Assembly: GCA_017308235.1 (NCBI GenBank)
Contig: JAFKFL010000027.1
Location: forward strand, 62,001-126,000
Reading direction: 5' to 3'
From: Alphaproteobacteria bacterium
GTDB taxonomy: Bacteria; Pseudomonadota; Alphaproteobacteria; Reyranellales; Reyranellaceae
Length of the DNA: 64,000 bases
A program made the translations under genes and the position numbers. Positions 33,688 to 41,969 of the stretch are shown here, piece by piece. The notes beneath the pieces are model-generated. The model was not told the origin of the DNA. It saw only the letters and a list, made by a program, of their open reading frames with translations, and searched no databases. The first letter of the stretch is position 1; every line of letters starts with the position of its first letter.

Positions 33688-33706
33688 TTTGACGTCGCGC
33701 GTCAAA
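33688..33706. terminator. Hairpin overlapping the stop of the second TadE-like gene
   Basis: A 7-bp stem TTTGACG/CGTCAAA with a 5-nt loop includes the TGA stop codon (33702-33704) of the TadE-like gene on the minus strand. No T run follows, so it may be a stability or attenuation element rather than a full terminator before tadD. Confidence 0.35.
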
Positions 33707-34112
33707 ACTGGCGGACGGCCTGCGAGGTCGCGGTCAACGTTTTACCGGCAAAACCCAGGAACGACTCAGCATATGAGAAGGGATAGGTAACGGTGAGAGT
33801 GGTACACTTGACGTTGGAGTTGCCGTTACAGTTGAGTGTATCCGCATAGGAAACCGTAACGCCGCTGCTGATCCGGCCCGGCAAAAAGCCGTTCAACTGG
33901 CTTGTTATGGTAGTGGTCGCCGCGCTGGGATTGAGGCTGTAGTAGCGCGCCGCCTGCTCAGTCGCGTATTCCATGCTCTGGCGGACATAGTACATGCGCC
34001 CGAGTTCCACCGCGCCCAACATCAAGGCGATGAAGACAGGCCCCACGAAAGCAAATTCGATGGCGGCGCCGCCGCGTCTGTCGCGCCAGAGGTGACTGAA
34101 ACGGATCGACAT
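33702..34112 (-). CDS. TadE-like pseudopilin (second copy)
   Basis: 136 aa. The N-terminal basic stretch WRDRRGGAAIEFAFVGPVFIALMLGAVELG is the TadE family signature: a prepilin-peptidase-type G-x4-E segment followed by a hydrophobic helix. The rest is a Thr/Ser/Asn-rich periplasmic domain with a Cys pair (LNCNGNSNVKCTT). ATG at 34112 gives MSIRFSHLWRDRR; the longer frame to 34334 lies in the preceding gene. TadE-like pseudopilins are processed by the prepilin peptidase and assist pilus assembly. Confidence 0.85.
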   Translation of the reverse strand: MSIRFSHLWRDRRGGAAIEFAFVGPVFIALMLGAVELGRMYYVRQSMEYATEQAARYYSLNPSAATTTITSQLNGFLPGRISSGVTVSYADTLNCNGNSNVKCTTLTVTYPFSYAESFLGFAGKTLTATSQAVRQF

Positions 34113-34129
34113 GGCCCTTCGACTCCAGC

Positions 34130-34615
34130 CTATTGAGGCACGATCATCGTCACGGACGCCGACATCGATGTCGGCGGCGTCCAGCTGAAGGCGCCAAAAT
34201 TGAGCGTCGAGCTGGTCAAGACTGACGAGTAGGGTTTGCTGGTCGTAACGGTGATGTATTGCTTCGGAGTTCCGCCGCCGGCGCAACTTGTGGTTGTGCA
34301 TGAGACTGTCGTGGTAGTCGGGGCTGTGCCGCATTCGCAGGAGAAGCTATTGGTCGCCGTCACGCCACTCTGGCCCGCTGCGTTCTGGGCCGTCGTGTTG
34401 ATGTTGGCCGAGTCAGTGGGATTGAAGACGCCGTACTGAGCCCCGGCCCGTGCACCCTCTCCTATGGCCGACTTTTGCATCACGTAGCGGCCGAGGTCGA
34501 GCCCGCCCAGCAACATGAAGCAAAGGACCGGCGCGGCCAGCGCGAATTCGATCAGGACGTTGCCATCTTCCTGCGACGCAAGCCGTCGCAGGAAGATGCC
34601 GGTAAGGCTGCGCAT
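34130..34615 (-). CDS. tadE: TadE-like pseudopilin
   Basis: 161 aa. The N-terminal region LASQEDGNVLIEFALAAPVLCFMLLGGLDLGRYVM has the TadE motif (Gly, then E five residues later, hydrophobic helix). The rest is a Thr/Ser/Cys-rich domain with a likely disulfide pair (FSCECGTAP...VSCTTTSCAGG). The ATG at 34615 lies 6 nt after the tadG stop with GGAG upstream, indicating coupled translation. It is distinct from the second TadE-like protein and both follow tadG. Confidence 0.88.
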   Translation of the reverse strand: MRSLTGIFLRRLASQEDGNVLIEFALAAPVLCFMLLGGLDLGRYVMQKSAIGEGARAGAQYGVFNPTDSANINTTAQNAAGQSGVTATNSFSCECGTAPTTTTVSCTTTSCAGGGTPKQYITVTTSKPYSSVLTSSTLNFGAFSWTPPTSMSASVTMIVPQ

Positions 34616-34621
34616 CGGGGC

Positions 34622-36109
34622 CTACTCCACCACTCTGCTCGTGGTCACGGTCGACGTCGAGGTCTGCGTTGTCGTTCCGTTTGGAATGCCAGGCAGCTTT
34701 ATGCCGTACGTGTTCTTGCAGCCAGCCGCATGGTTGTTGTTGAACGACGAGAACTTGACGTACCTGCCGACCCAAACCGTGCAATCACTTGTGCTCGATA
34801 GGAAATTATTGAGACTCGACACATCGATCCGATTCTGTGGGAAGTAGATTACTCCCGACAGCTTCGCATTGTTGAGCGAGCTTATGGTGAAGATCTTCGA
34901 GCTCGTCGTCATCGTACCCGCCGGCGCGTTCCGGTCCTGATAAAAAAGTACCCCGGCATAATCCCCGGTGCTCGGCGCGTTGAGGGTGACGTTGTTCTCT
35001 GAGGTAATCTTCACACCTCCAATATCGTTGTTGTTACCGGTCGTTTGACTAAGGATAAAGGTCGTCCCAGCACCCGCTGTGCAGCCCAGGCATGAAACGC
35101 CGTTCACGCTGGTGATGTAGAGATCTCCGTTAACGATGTAGTAAGTGCCCGGCTGGAAATAGACATTGTTGGCGCTGCCAATTACCGTTAGGCCGCCACA
35201 ATAGGTTCCCGGCTTAAAGGTGAGCGCGTTACTAACGGGGGACGGCATGGGGGTGCAGCCTGCCGGCGGTGACGGAGCCTTAAGCGAGCTATAGGGATCA
35301 TTAAGGGTCGTTGTTTGGTTTACGAGCTGCGGACTGGCATAGACATGATTATTGTTGGTTGAGTAGAACGAACCGCGCGTCCATACGGCGGCTTCGTCAA
35401 TGCTAGATCCCGCAGTTAAAGTCGCATTGTTGAAGCTCCCCATGTAGATGGAAGCATTGGCGTCTTGCGTCGCTGATGTGCCGTTCGACAGGATGCTGCA
35501 GTCGGACGTGAGGTTGTTGAAGTTCGTTATGCTAATGCCCTGCTCGGCGTTGGGCGTGAGCGCGACGATGCAACCTTCGCTGGAATATGTCGGGACAGTC
35601 GTGTTGGTCGTCTTGGTGTAGGTGCTCTGCGCCGCCACCGAGGTCGCCGTCAGCGTGAATGGACTGGCTGCCTTCTGGCCGAGCAAGGTGTTCAGCACAT
35701 TGCCGAAAATGAAGCTCTGGGCGCTCTTCTGGATGACAACCTTGACCGCACCGTTCGCCCCGACATAAGGCCCGGTCGTCGGCGTGCCGGCAGTGACCGT
35801 GACGTTGTTGACGCCATTGGAGAAGCCGTTGCGTTGCGCCGCCAAATTCGCGCTGGCGTTGAGCGCATCGTTACTGATGGAATTATTGGCCAGCTTGTCG
35901 ATGGAAGCGGAAAGTGCGGCAGCGTCGGCCGCATTCTGCATCTGTCGTTTCTGGTTGTAGAAATTTCCGGTCTCTGCGCCGACAGCAACGACACCGGCAA
36001 ACACCGGAATGGCAGCGGCATACATGACGACGGTGCCTACTTCATCACGGCCAAGGCTTCCTGCCGTTGCGCGCACAACGTCGAATGCGCGCGAAATCGC
36101 TCGCAGCAT
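34622..36109 (-). CDS. tadG: TadG-like protein with an Asn-rich repetitive C-terminal domain
   Basis: 495 aa. Residues about 25-75 are the TadG_N/pilus-like N-terminus (DEVGTVVMYAAAIPVFAGVVAVGAETGNFYNQKRQMQNAADAAALSA). The remaining 400 residues contain no visible von Willebrand A metal site (no D-x-S-x-S). Instead a motif of the form S-x-N-N recurs about eight times (FNNLTSD, FNNATLT, ANNVYFQ, ENNVTLN, LNNAKLS, LNNFLSS, FNNNHAA), suggesting a right-handed beta-helix. The start is ATG 36109, with GGGGA 6 nt upstream; ATG 36115 is too close to it. Base composition is poorer in GC than neighbouring genes. Role: pilus assembly or a surface-exposed minor component. Confidence 0.82.
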   Translation of the reverse strand: MLRAISRAFDVVRATAGSLGRDEVGTVVMYAAAIPVFAGVVAVGAETGNFYNQKRQMQNAADAAALSASIDKLANNSISNDALNASANLAAQRNGFSNGVNNVTVTAGTPTTGPYVGANGAVKVVIQKSAQSFIFGNVLNTLLGQKAASPFTLTATSVAAQSTYTKTTNTTVPTYSSEGCIVALTPNAEQGISITNFNNLTSDCSILSNGTSATQDANASIYMGSFNNATLTAGSSIDEAAVWTRGSFYSTNNNHVYASPQLVNQTTTLNDPYSSLKAPSPPAGCTPMPSPVSNALTFKPGTYCGGLTVIGSANNVYFQPGTYYIVNGDLYITSVNGVSCLGCTAGAGTTFILSQTTGNNNDIGGVKITSENNVTLNAPSTGDYAGVLFYQDRNAPAGTMTTSSKIFTISSLNNAKLSGVIYFPQNRIDVSSLNNFLSSTSDCTVWVGRYVKFSSFNNNHAAGCKNTYGIKLPGIPNGTTTQTSTSTVTTSRVVE

Positions 36110-36208
36110 ATTCATTCCCCAATATGAATGTGAGCCTTTGAGAGGCACAAAATGGAAACGTAACTAAAACAATAAGAATATAGGTTAAACTATAGAGATC
36201 CTTGCCGA

Positions 36209-37153
36209 TTAAGTCAAATTCAATGCCGACATGATCGCCGGCGCCAGAAGAACCGTGATGAGGGTGGGCAGGATGAAGACCATGAGCGGCACGGTCATCA
36301 AGGCAGGCATCCGGGCCCCCTTCTCCTCGGCCTTGGAGGCGCGGGTCTGCCTAAATTCCTGGCTCAGGATACGCAGCGAATTGGCCAATGGCGTGCCGTA
36401 TTTTTCAGTCTGACGGAGCGCATTCACCAGGGCGGCCATGGCCTCCGAATTGGATCGATCGGCCAGGTTCTCGAGCGCCTGTTGGCGATCGGGAAGATAG
36501 GTCAGCTCGATTGCGGTCATCTCGAATTCGGCCGCCAGTTCGGGCATCGATTCGGCCGTCTCCTTGGAGACGCGCCGGAAAGCGGCATCGATGCTGAGAC
36601 CCGCCTCGACACAGATGGTCAGCAGGTCGAGTCCTTCGGGTAGAGACCGGTTCAGGGTTTCCCGGCGCTTGCTCGTCACATTCTTGATGTAGAAATCCGG
36701 CAGCAAGAAACCTGCCAGGACAGCACCGACACTGGTCAGTAGCTGCAGATCGTCGGGCACGCTCAGCACACCGGTAATGGATGTCAGGAAGATCATCACG
36801 AAACCCAGCGTCAGCGGTAGCGTGAGCTTGACGAAGACGTAGATCACCGCTGCATCGCGCGAGTGGAAACCGGCCAGGCGCAGCTTGCGCGACGTCTGGT
36901 CAGCGGCCGCGCCGCGCAAAAGATTGAGTCTGTTGGCGATATCGCGCATCAAGCCGATCGATGCCACCTTGGGCGACGAACGCGCCGCGCTGACCTGCTC
37001 GCTCCGGGTCTTCATGCGGCGCGTGCGTAACGCTTTGAGCCGGGCCTCCATCGGTGGCTGCCAGGTGACCGCAAGCCAGATTGCCCAGAAGGACAGGACC
37101 GCCGCGGCCGTGATGACGAGAACGAAGTTCTGATCTGACAATGCCGAGATCAT
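36209..37153 (-). CDS. tadC: Tad pilus inner-membrane platform protein (type II secretion F domain)
   Basis: 314 aa. T2SSF-type integral membrane protein with about four membrane segments and the cytoplasmic F domain (ICVEAGLSIDAAFRRVSKETAESMPELAAEF). With TadB it forms the platform on which the ATPase CpaF/TadA acts to assemble Flp pilin. ATG at 37153, 6 nt after the tadB stop on the minus strand. The intergenic region to tadG (36110-36208) is AT-rich and has no gene. Confidence 0.9.
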   Translation of the reverse strand: MISALSDQNFVLVITAAAVLSFWAIWLAVTWQPPMEARLKALRTRRMKTRSEQVSAARSSPKVASIGLMRDIANRLNLLRGAAADQTSRKLRLAGFHSRDAAVIYVFVKLTLPLTLGFVMIFLTSITGVLSVPDDLQLLTSVGAVLAGFLLPDFYIKNVTSKRRETLNRSLPEGLDLLTICVEAGLSIDAAFRRVSKETAESMPELAAEFEMTAIELTYLPDRQQALENLADRSNSEAMAALVNALRQTEKYGTPLANSLRILSQEFRQTRASKAEEKGARMPALMTVPLMVFILPTLITVLLAPAIMSALNLT

Positions 37154-37159
37154 CGCCGC

Positions 37160-38167
37160 CTACACCTTGATCGTCGCAATCTTGTTCATGACGAAAACGC
37201 CGACGGCCATGCTGCAAGCCGCCGCGCCGGCCACCATCTGGCCTGTCGAGGTCGTGAACAGCGGCTTGATGTAGTCGGGCGAAATGAGGAACAGACCGCC
37301 GGCAACCAGGAACGGCAAACCGACCATGATCAACATCGTCGTGCGTGCCTCGGCCGTGAAGGCTCGGATCTTGAGCCTGAGCTGCTGGCGGGCGCGCAGC
37401 AGTACGCTCAGGTTGGCCAGTGTCTCGGCGAGGTTGCCGCCGGTGTCGCGCTGGATCGACATCGCCACGATCAGAAAGTTGAACTCGTCGGTCTTCACCG
37501 TGCTGGCCACCCTCCACAAGGCGGTCTCGATCGGAACGCCGAGCTGTACCTCCTGCTGCGTCTGCTGGAAGACCGAGCCGACCGGGTCCTTGATGTCTCG
37601 CGCGACGCTGCCGATCGCTTCCTGGATCGGCAACCCCGCGCGCAGCGCTCGAACGATCAAGTCCACGGCCTCGGGGAACAAGAGATTGAACTTCTGGCCG
37701 CGTTTGCGGGCCTTCCATCCGACCACAAAGTTCGGCACGCCGACGCCGATGGCCAGGGAGCCGATCACGACCATGAAGGACGGCAGGCCAAGCAGGAAGG
37801 AAAAGACAAAAGCGAGCACGAGGGTGAAACCAAGCGCGGCAAAGGCGAACTCGCCCAGGGTCACTTTCATCCCCGAAGCTTGCAGCTTGTGGCGGATGCT
37901 ACCGGCGTTGGGCAGCCAACGCCAAAGCAGGTGCTCGAATGTCGCCAGAAGGCCCGCTCGGTCGGTACGGCGCAATGTCGCCATCTGGATCGCGCGATGC
38001 CCCGAGCGCGTCCGCAGTTTGAGGTCTTCGAGGCGATCGCGCAGCCGCCGCTCGGCAAAGAAGCCGCCAAACACGATGCCAAGCGCCAGGATCGTCATGC
38101 CGATGCCGACCGCTATGTAGAGCGCAAGCTGGTCGACGCTGAGATCGTGGCCGATCAGCGTACTCAA
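37160..38167 (-). CDS. tadB: Tad pilus inner-membrane platform protein (type II secretion F domain)
   Basis: 335 aa T2SSF protein. Membrane segments near residues 15-35 and 100-145 are followed by the F domain (VDLIVRALRAGLPIQEAIGSVARDIKDPVGSVFQQTQQEVQLGVPIETALWRV), and the C-terminal helices. The start is TTG at 38167, overlapping the cpaF stop (TTGA), with GGAGG just upstream; no ATG gives a full-length protein, so the alternative start is accepted. It partners TadC in the pilus platform. Confidence 0.88.
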   Translation of the reverse strand: MSTLIGHDLSVDQLALYIAVGIGMTILALGIVFGGFFAERRLRDRLEDLKLRTRSGHRAIQMATLRRTDRAGLLATFEHLLWRWLPNAGSIRHKLQASGMKVTLGEFAFAALGFTLVLAFVFSFLLGLPSFMVVIGSLAIGVGVPNFVVGWKARKRGQKFNLLFPEAVDLIVRALRAGLPIQEAIGSVARDIKDPVGSVFQQTQQEVQLGVPIETALWRVASTVKTDEFNFLIVAMSIQRDTGGNLAETLANLSVLLRARQQLRLKIRAFTAEARTTMLIMVGLPFLVAGGLFLISPDYIKPLFTTSTGQMVAGAAACSMAVGVFVMNKIATIKV

Positions 38168-39978
38168 GCAATCGCCTCCATAAGCACCTTGTCGAGGCCG
38201 TAATAAGCGGCGCGTGGCAGGAAATGAGGGCGCAGGCCGGAACTCTTGAAAGCACCGGTCAGCTTGCCGTCGGGCCCCTCCCCCTTGAATTCGTAAGTGA
38301 AGAGATCCTGGGTGATGATCACCTCACCTTCCATGCCGACCACCTCGGTGACGTGCGTCACGCGCCGAACACCGTCGCGCATGCGGCTGATCTGCACGAT
38401 CAATTGCAGCGAACCCGCGATCTGGGTGCGGATCGCCTTGGGCGGCAGGCTGGCGACGCCCATCGTCACCATGTTCTCGAGCCGGGTCAGCGCCTCACGC
38501 GGCCGGTTGGCGTGCAAGGTGCCCATCGAGCCGTCGTGCCCAGTATTCATGGCCTGCAACAGATCGATCGCCTCCGGCCCGCGGACCTCACCCAAAATGA
38601 TCCGGTCAGGTCGCATACGCAGCGCGTTCTTAACGAGATCGCGCATCGTCACCTCGCCGTTGCCTTCGAGGTTGGCCGGCCGCGTCTCGAGGCGGACGAC
38701 GTGCGGCTGCTGCAGGCGGAGCTCGGCCGCATCCTCGATCGTCACGACACGCTCCCCTTGGTCGACCATGCCCGACAGCGCATTCAGCATCGTCGTCTTG
38801 CCCGAACCGGTACCGCCCGACACGATCATGTTCAGCCGGCAGCGCGCCGCGATGCGCAGCAGCGTCCCCATGGCGGCCGAGATGTTGCCTTGCTGCACCA
38901 TCTGGTCGAAGCCGATCTGGCGCTTGCCGAACTTACGGATCGACACCGACGCGCCGTCGATGGCGAGCGGCGGTATGATGATGTTGACACGGCTACCGTC
39001 CAGCAGTCGTGCGTCGCAGATCGGGCTCGATTCGTCGACGCGGCGGCCGATGCGGCTAACGATGCGATTGCAGATATTGAGGAGGTGCGCGTTGTCCTCG
39101 AACACCACTGATGTCATCTCGAGCTGGCCACGCTTTTCGATATAGATCTGCTTGGGGCCGTTGATCATGATGTCGGTGATCGCGTCATCTTCGAGCAACG
39201 GCTCGAGAGGACCCAACCCCATCATGTCGTTGACGAGCTGGTAGACGAGATCGTCCTGCTCGGGCCTGTTGAGCTGCATCCGCTGTTCAGCCAGCAGGTC
39301 TGAGACCAGGTCCTCGAGCTGCCGCACGAGCTCCTTGCGCGGCAGGGTGACGGCCGCCGCAAGATCGATGCGGCTGATCACCAGCGGCTGGATCACGCGG
39401 CGGGCCTGGTCGACCTTGCTGCGTGATAACCGGCTGGTCGACTTCTCGCCGGGGTCTTGACGCGCCGTTTCCTGCGGCCAGGCTGGAGCGACGATCTTCG
39501 GCTCGGGCGGCCGCGGCGCGATGGGCGCGGCAATGACAGCTGCAGGTTGTTGGCGAGGCTCCTCGACGATCGACGACGGCATGTCGCCGCCCGGCTCTTC
39601 CGCAGGAGGTGATGCCGGCGTCGAGAAGTTGGTGGCCGGCAGCACCGGCCGCAACACGTCGGTGACATAGCCACGCAGCTCGATCGGCGAGAGGATGACG
39701 CCATGGCCATGAAAATGGCCCTGGGTCTGAAGGCCCGCTTGGCGAGTAACTTCGCCGGCCGAAGTGCCGGCCTTGATCAGGGCGTGAAGGCGCGGCGCGA
39801 CGACATTGGCAAGTGTTGCTGAGGCACTGGCGAGGCGTGCGGCGCGATCCATCGGCGCAGGCGCAGGCGAAATGCGGTCGGCGCCTGCCTCGGCTGGCGC
39901 CCGGCGGCCCAGGCGATCGAGCGCGCTGGGCGCCGCATTTGCCGTAGCCGTTGAGTTCTTGCCGCGTAAACCGAACAT
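38164..39978 (-). CDS. cpaF: Tad pilus assembly ATPase (CpaF/TadA)
   Basis: 604 aa secretion ATPase of the GspE/VirB11 superfamily. A Pro/Ala-rich N-terminal part (about 1-190) precedes the conserved domain. Visible motifs include DEVQMQ-like regions, the Walker A GGTGSGKTTMLNAL (about residues 385-400), the Asp box ITIEDAAELRLQQPHVVRLETRP, and the conserved GHDGSMGTLHANRPREAL His box. It powers pilus assembly together with TadB and TadC. The ATG at 39978 lies 8 nt after the cpaE stop. Confidence 0.95.
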   Translation of the reverse strand: MFGLRGKNSTATANAAPSALDRLGRRAPAEAGADRISPAPAPMDRAARLASASATLANVVAPRLHALIKAGTSAGEVTRQAGLQTQGHFHGHGVILSPIELRGYVTDVLRPVLPATNFSTPASPPAEEPGGDMPSSIVEEPRQQPAAVIAAPIAPRPPEPKIVAPAWPQETARQDPGEKSTSRLSRSKVDQARRVIQPLVISRIDLAAAVTLPRKELVRQLEDLVSDLLAEQRMQLNRPEQDDLVYQLVNDMMGLGPLEPLLEDDAITDIMINGPKQIYIEKRGQLEMTSVVFEDNAHLLNICNRIVSRIGRRVDESSPICDARLLDGSRVNIIIPPLAIDGASVSIRKFGKRQIGFDQMVQQGNISAAMGTLLRIAARCRLNMIVSGGTGSGKTTMLNALSGMVDQGERVVTIEDAAELRLQQPHVVRLETRPANLEGNGEVTMRDLVKNALRMRPDRIILGEVRGPEAIDLLQAMNTGHDGSMGTLHANRPREALTRLENMVTMGVASLPPKAIRTQIAGSLQLIVQISRMRDGVRRVTHVTEVVGMEGEVIITQDLFTYEFKGEGPDGKLTGAFKSSGLRPHFLPRAAYYGLDKVLMEAIA

Positions 39979-39986
39979 GAACCGCC

Positions 39987-41276
39987 TTACTTCTTCGCTT
40001 TCCGGCCTTTGAAGGATCGGGCAAAGCGCAACAGCGCGCCAGCCGGTCCGGCCGAAGAGGAAGCCAGAGCCGCCGGCTCATCCAGCGTCGATACAAATGG
40101 CTTCAACGACTTCACAATGCCGCTGTTGGGAGCGGCTTCCGAAACCGGCTTGCCAAGATTGACCGCCGCAAGGGCCGCCGGCAGATCTGCTGGGATCTGG
40201 CAATCGACCTTGCGACTGAGCGTGCGTTCAACATCGGCAACCTTGACCGCCGAGCGGCGCGCTTCGACCATGCCGCTGGTCGCCAGATGCAGGCGCGCGC
40301 CTGGGGCGACGTCATGAACGAGCTGTTGCAGGCGCATGGCATCACGCACCCCAGGCAACGAGAGATCCGTGACCAGGAGGACGTCGGTCGATGCCTCGAT
40401 GACCTGTCGCTGGATCACCGGGTCGCCGCGTGGCACGTCGACGACGACCCAGCGGAAGCGACGATGCACCGAGCGGAGGAAATCGCTTGCCGCATGCGGC
40501 CGCGCTTGGAAACCGCCGGTCGGCGCTTCTTCTGCGCCGATTGCATAGAGATATTCGGTCTTCCTCTGCGCAACCTGCCGGATGAACAACGCATCGATGC
40601 GATCTGGCTGGTCAAGCGCTTCGCGCAACGCGTCGATCGCCTCGAGGTCGAGCGCCAGCATAAGCGAGCCGTAGTGCAGATCGAAATCGATCAGCAGCAC
40701 CTCTTCCTTGAGTCGATTGCCGAGCAGGCCCGCGACGGCGATCGCGACCGTCGTGGCACCGACGCCGCCGCGCGATCCAATGACCGCCAGCGTCCGCGGC
40801 GCTGCATCCTTGGCCGCGGCGCCCGCCGTCACCCCTCCGCCGCGTTCGCGCATCTCAAAAGCGCGTTCTGCCGCGCGCCCGACCACACCCTCGGCCAGCG
40901 GCAGGGCAAGATAGTCGCTGAAGCCGACTGCCATCAGGTCCCGGTAAAGGGCAACGTCGTTGATCTGGCCAATGCCAATGACGACGCAGTTGCCGGGGAC
41001 AGCGGTCTTCAATGCCGCCGCATCGGCCACTGGATCGGCGGCGTCGGCGAGATCGACGACCAACAGATCGAGGTCGCGCGGCCAATCGTTGATCGCCAGA
41101 GCCGTCGCGACCGATCCCTCGCGGACATTCGCCTTGCCCAAGGTCATGTTGAAGAGATCGGCCGACACCCGCCCCTGTGCTACCGAATCGGCGATGAAGG
41201 CCATCGCGGCGATGGCCTGTCTCTCCTCGGCCGCGGCAGCCGGTTGGCGCTGGGTGGGTGCGGTAGCGGAAGCCAT
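39987..41276 (-). CDS. cpaE: Tad pilus localisation ATPase (CpaE/TadZ)
   Basis: 429 aa. An N-terminal receiver-like domain (about 20-140; NDVALYRDLMAVGFSDYLALPLAEG) is followed by a ParA/MinD-type ATPase domain with the deviant Walker A GSRGGVGATTVAIAVAGLLG and LLIDFDLHYGSLMLALDL. TadZ proteins target the Tad machinery to a cell pole. The ATG at 41276 is supported by start of similarity; the longer frame to 41717 is out of context, overlapping cpaD. Arg-rich C-terminus. Confidence 0.92.
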   Translation of the reverse strand: MASATAPTQRQPAAAAEERQAIAAMAFIADSVAQGRVSADLFNMTLGKANVREGSVATALAINDWPRDLDLLVVDLADAADPVADAAALKTAVPGNCVVIGIGQINDVALYRDLMAVGFSDYLALPLAEGVVGRAAERAFEMRERGGGVTAGAAAKDAAPRTLAVIGSRGGVGATTVAIAVAGLLGNRLKEEVLLIDFDLHYGSLMLALDLEAIDALREALDQPDRIDALFIRQVAQRKTEYLYAIGAEEAPTGGFQARPHAASDFLRSVHRRFRWVVVDVPRGDPVIQRQVIEASTDVLLVTDLSLPGVRDAMRLQQLVHDVAPGARLHLATSGMVEARRSAVKVADVERTLSRKVDCQIPADLPAALAAVNLGKPVSEAAPNSGIVKSLKPFVSTLDEPAALASSSAGPAGALLRFARSFKGRKAKK

Positions 41277-41286
41277 GTCGTCCTCG

Positions 41287-41961
41287 TCAATTCGTGCCGC
41301 CGCCAGTCCCGCCAGCGCCAGCGCCGGCTCCAGCCCCGGCTCCGCTGGTACTGGCGGGAGTCGCGGTGCGCACCTTACCTTCGCGATAACGCTGTACGGC
41401 TGCCGCATTGACGACGGCATCGGCGGGCCCAGGCGAACGGCCGATGGCGGCGTCTTTCGGACGGGCCAGCATCTGACCGAAATTGTAGGCGGTCGCGCAG
41501 CCGAACCCGCCCATTGCCGCTTCGTTGACGTTCGCGATGCTGGCGGGATTGTAGTTGGGGCAGTTGTACTCGCCGATCCGGTACTCCGAGCGAACGACGA
41601 CGACCTTGTCCGGACCCATTGCCATGGCTGGTTCCACGGCGGACACGACCCAACGTGCGCCGGCATTCGACAGGCTGTGCGCCACTTGCTGCGCGCGTGC
41701 CCGCTGGATTGAGCCACCCGACCCGTCGGTCACGACCACGAACTCATCTCGCTCGGCCGCCCGACCGGCCGCGACCATGGCCTGCAGCTCATGGGTCTGC
41801 CCGGGATCGAGCTGGCCGGTGCCAGGGCGGAAGCCGACGGCCAGCATGGTGTCGGCTCTCACCGGTTCGAGCCGGGTGTCGACCCTGGCCTGCTGTGCCA
41901 CAGGATCGGCGCAGGCGGTGAGCGCGGAAGCCGTGAGAAGAACGAGAAGGACGGTACGCAT
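41287..41961 (-). CDS. cpaD: Tad pilus lipoprotein (CpaD)
   Basis: 224 aa. Lipoprotein signal MRTVLLVLLTASALTACADP with lipobox LTAC (Cys17). The C-terminal half has an IGEYNCPNYNPASIANVNEAAMGGFGCATAYNFGQML segment with paired cysteines typical of CpaD. The C-terminus ends in a low-complexity GAGAGAG tract. ATG at 41961, with GGAGG 5 nt upstream and 8 nt after the secretin stop. It is a periplasmic/outer membrane partner of the CpaC secretin. Confidence 0.9.
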   Translation of the reverse strand: MRTVLLVLLTASALTACADPVAQQARVDTRLEPVRADTMLAVGFRPGTGQLDPGQTHELQAMVAAGRAAERDEFVVVTDGSGGSIQRARAQQVAHSLSNAGARWVVSAVEPAMAMGPDKVVVVRSEYRIGEYNCPNYNPASIANVNEAAMGGFGCATAYNFGQMLARPKDAAIGRSPGPADAVVNAAAVQRYREGKVRTATPASTSGAGAGAGAGAGGTGGGTN

Positions 41962-41969
41962 CGGACCTC

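Noticed and set aside
34622..36150. Lower GC in tadG as evidence of recent horizontal transfer
   Set aside because: Asn- and Thr-rich coding alone lowers GC, and flanking tad genes have normal composition; no mobile element borders it.
41277..41717. N-terminal extension of cpaE to 41717
   Set aside because: It overlaps cpaD in another frame, and the similarity to CpaE begins at the ATG at 41276.
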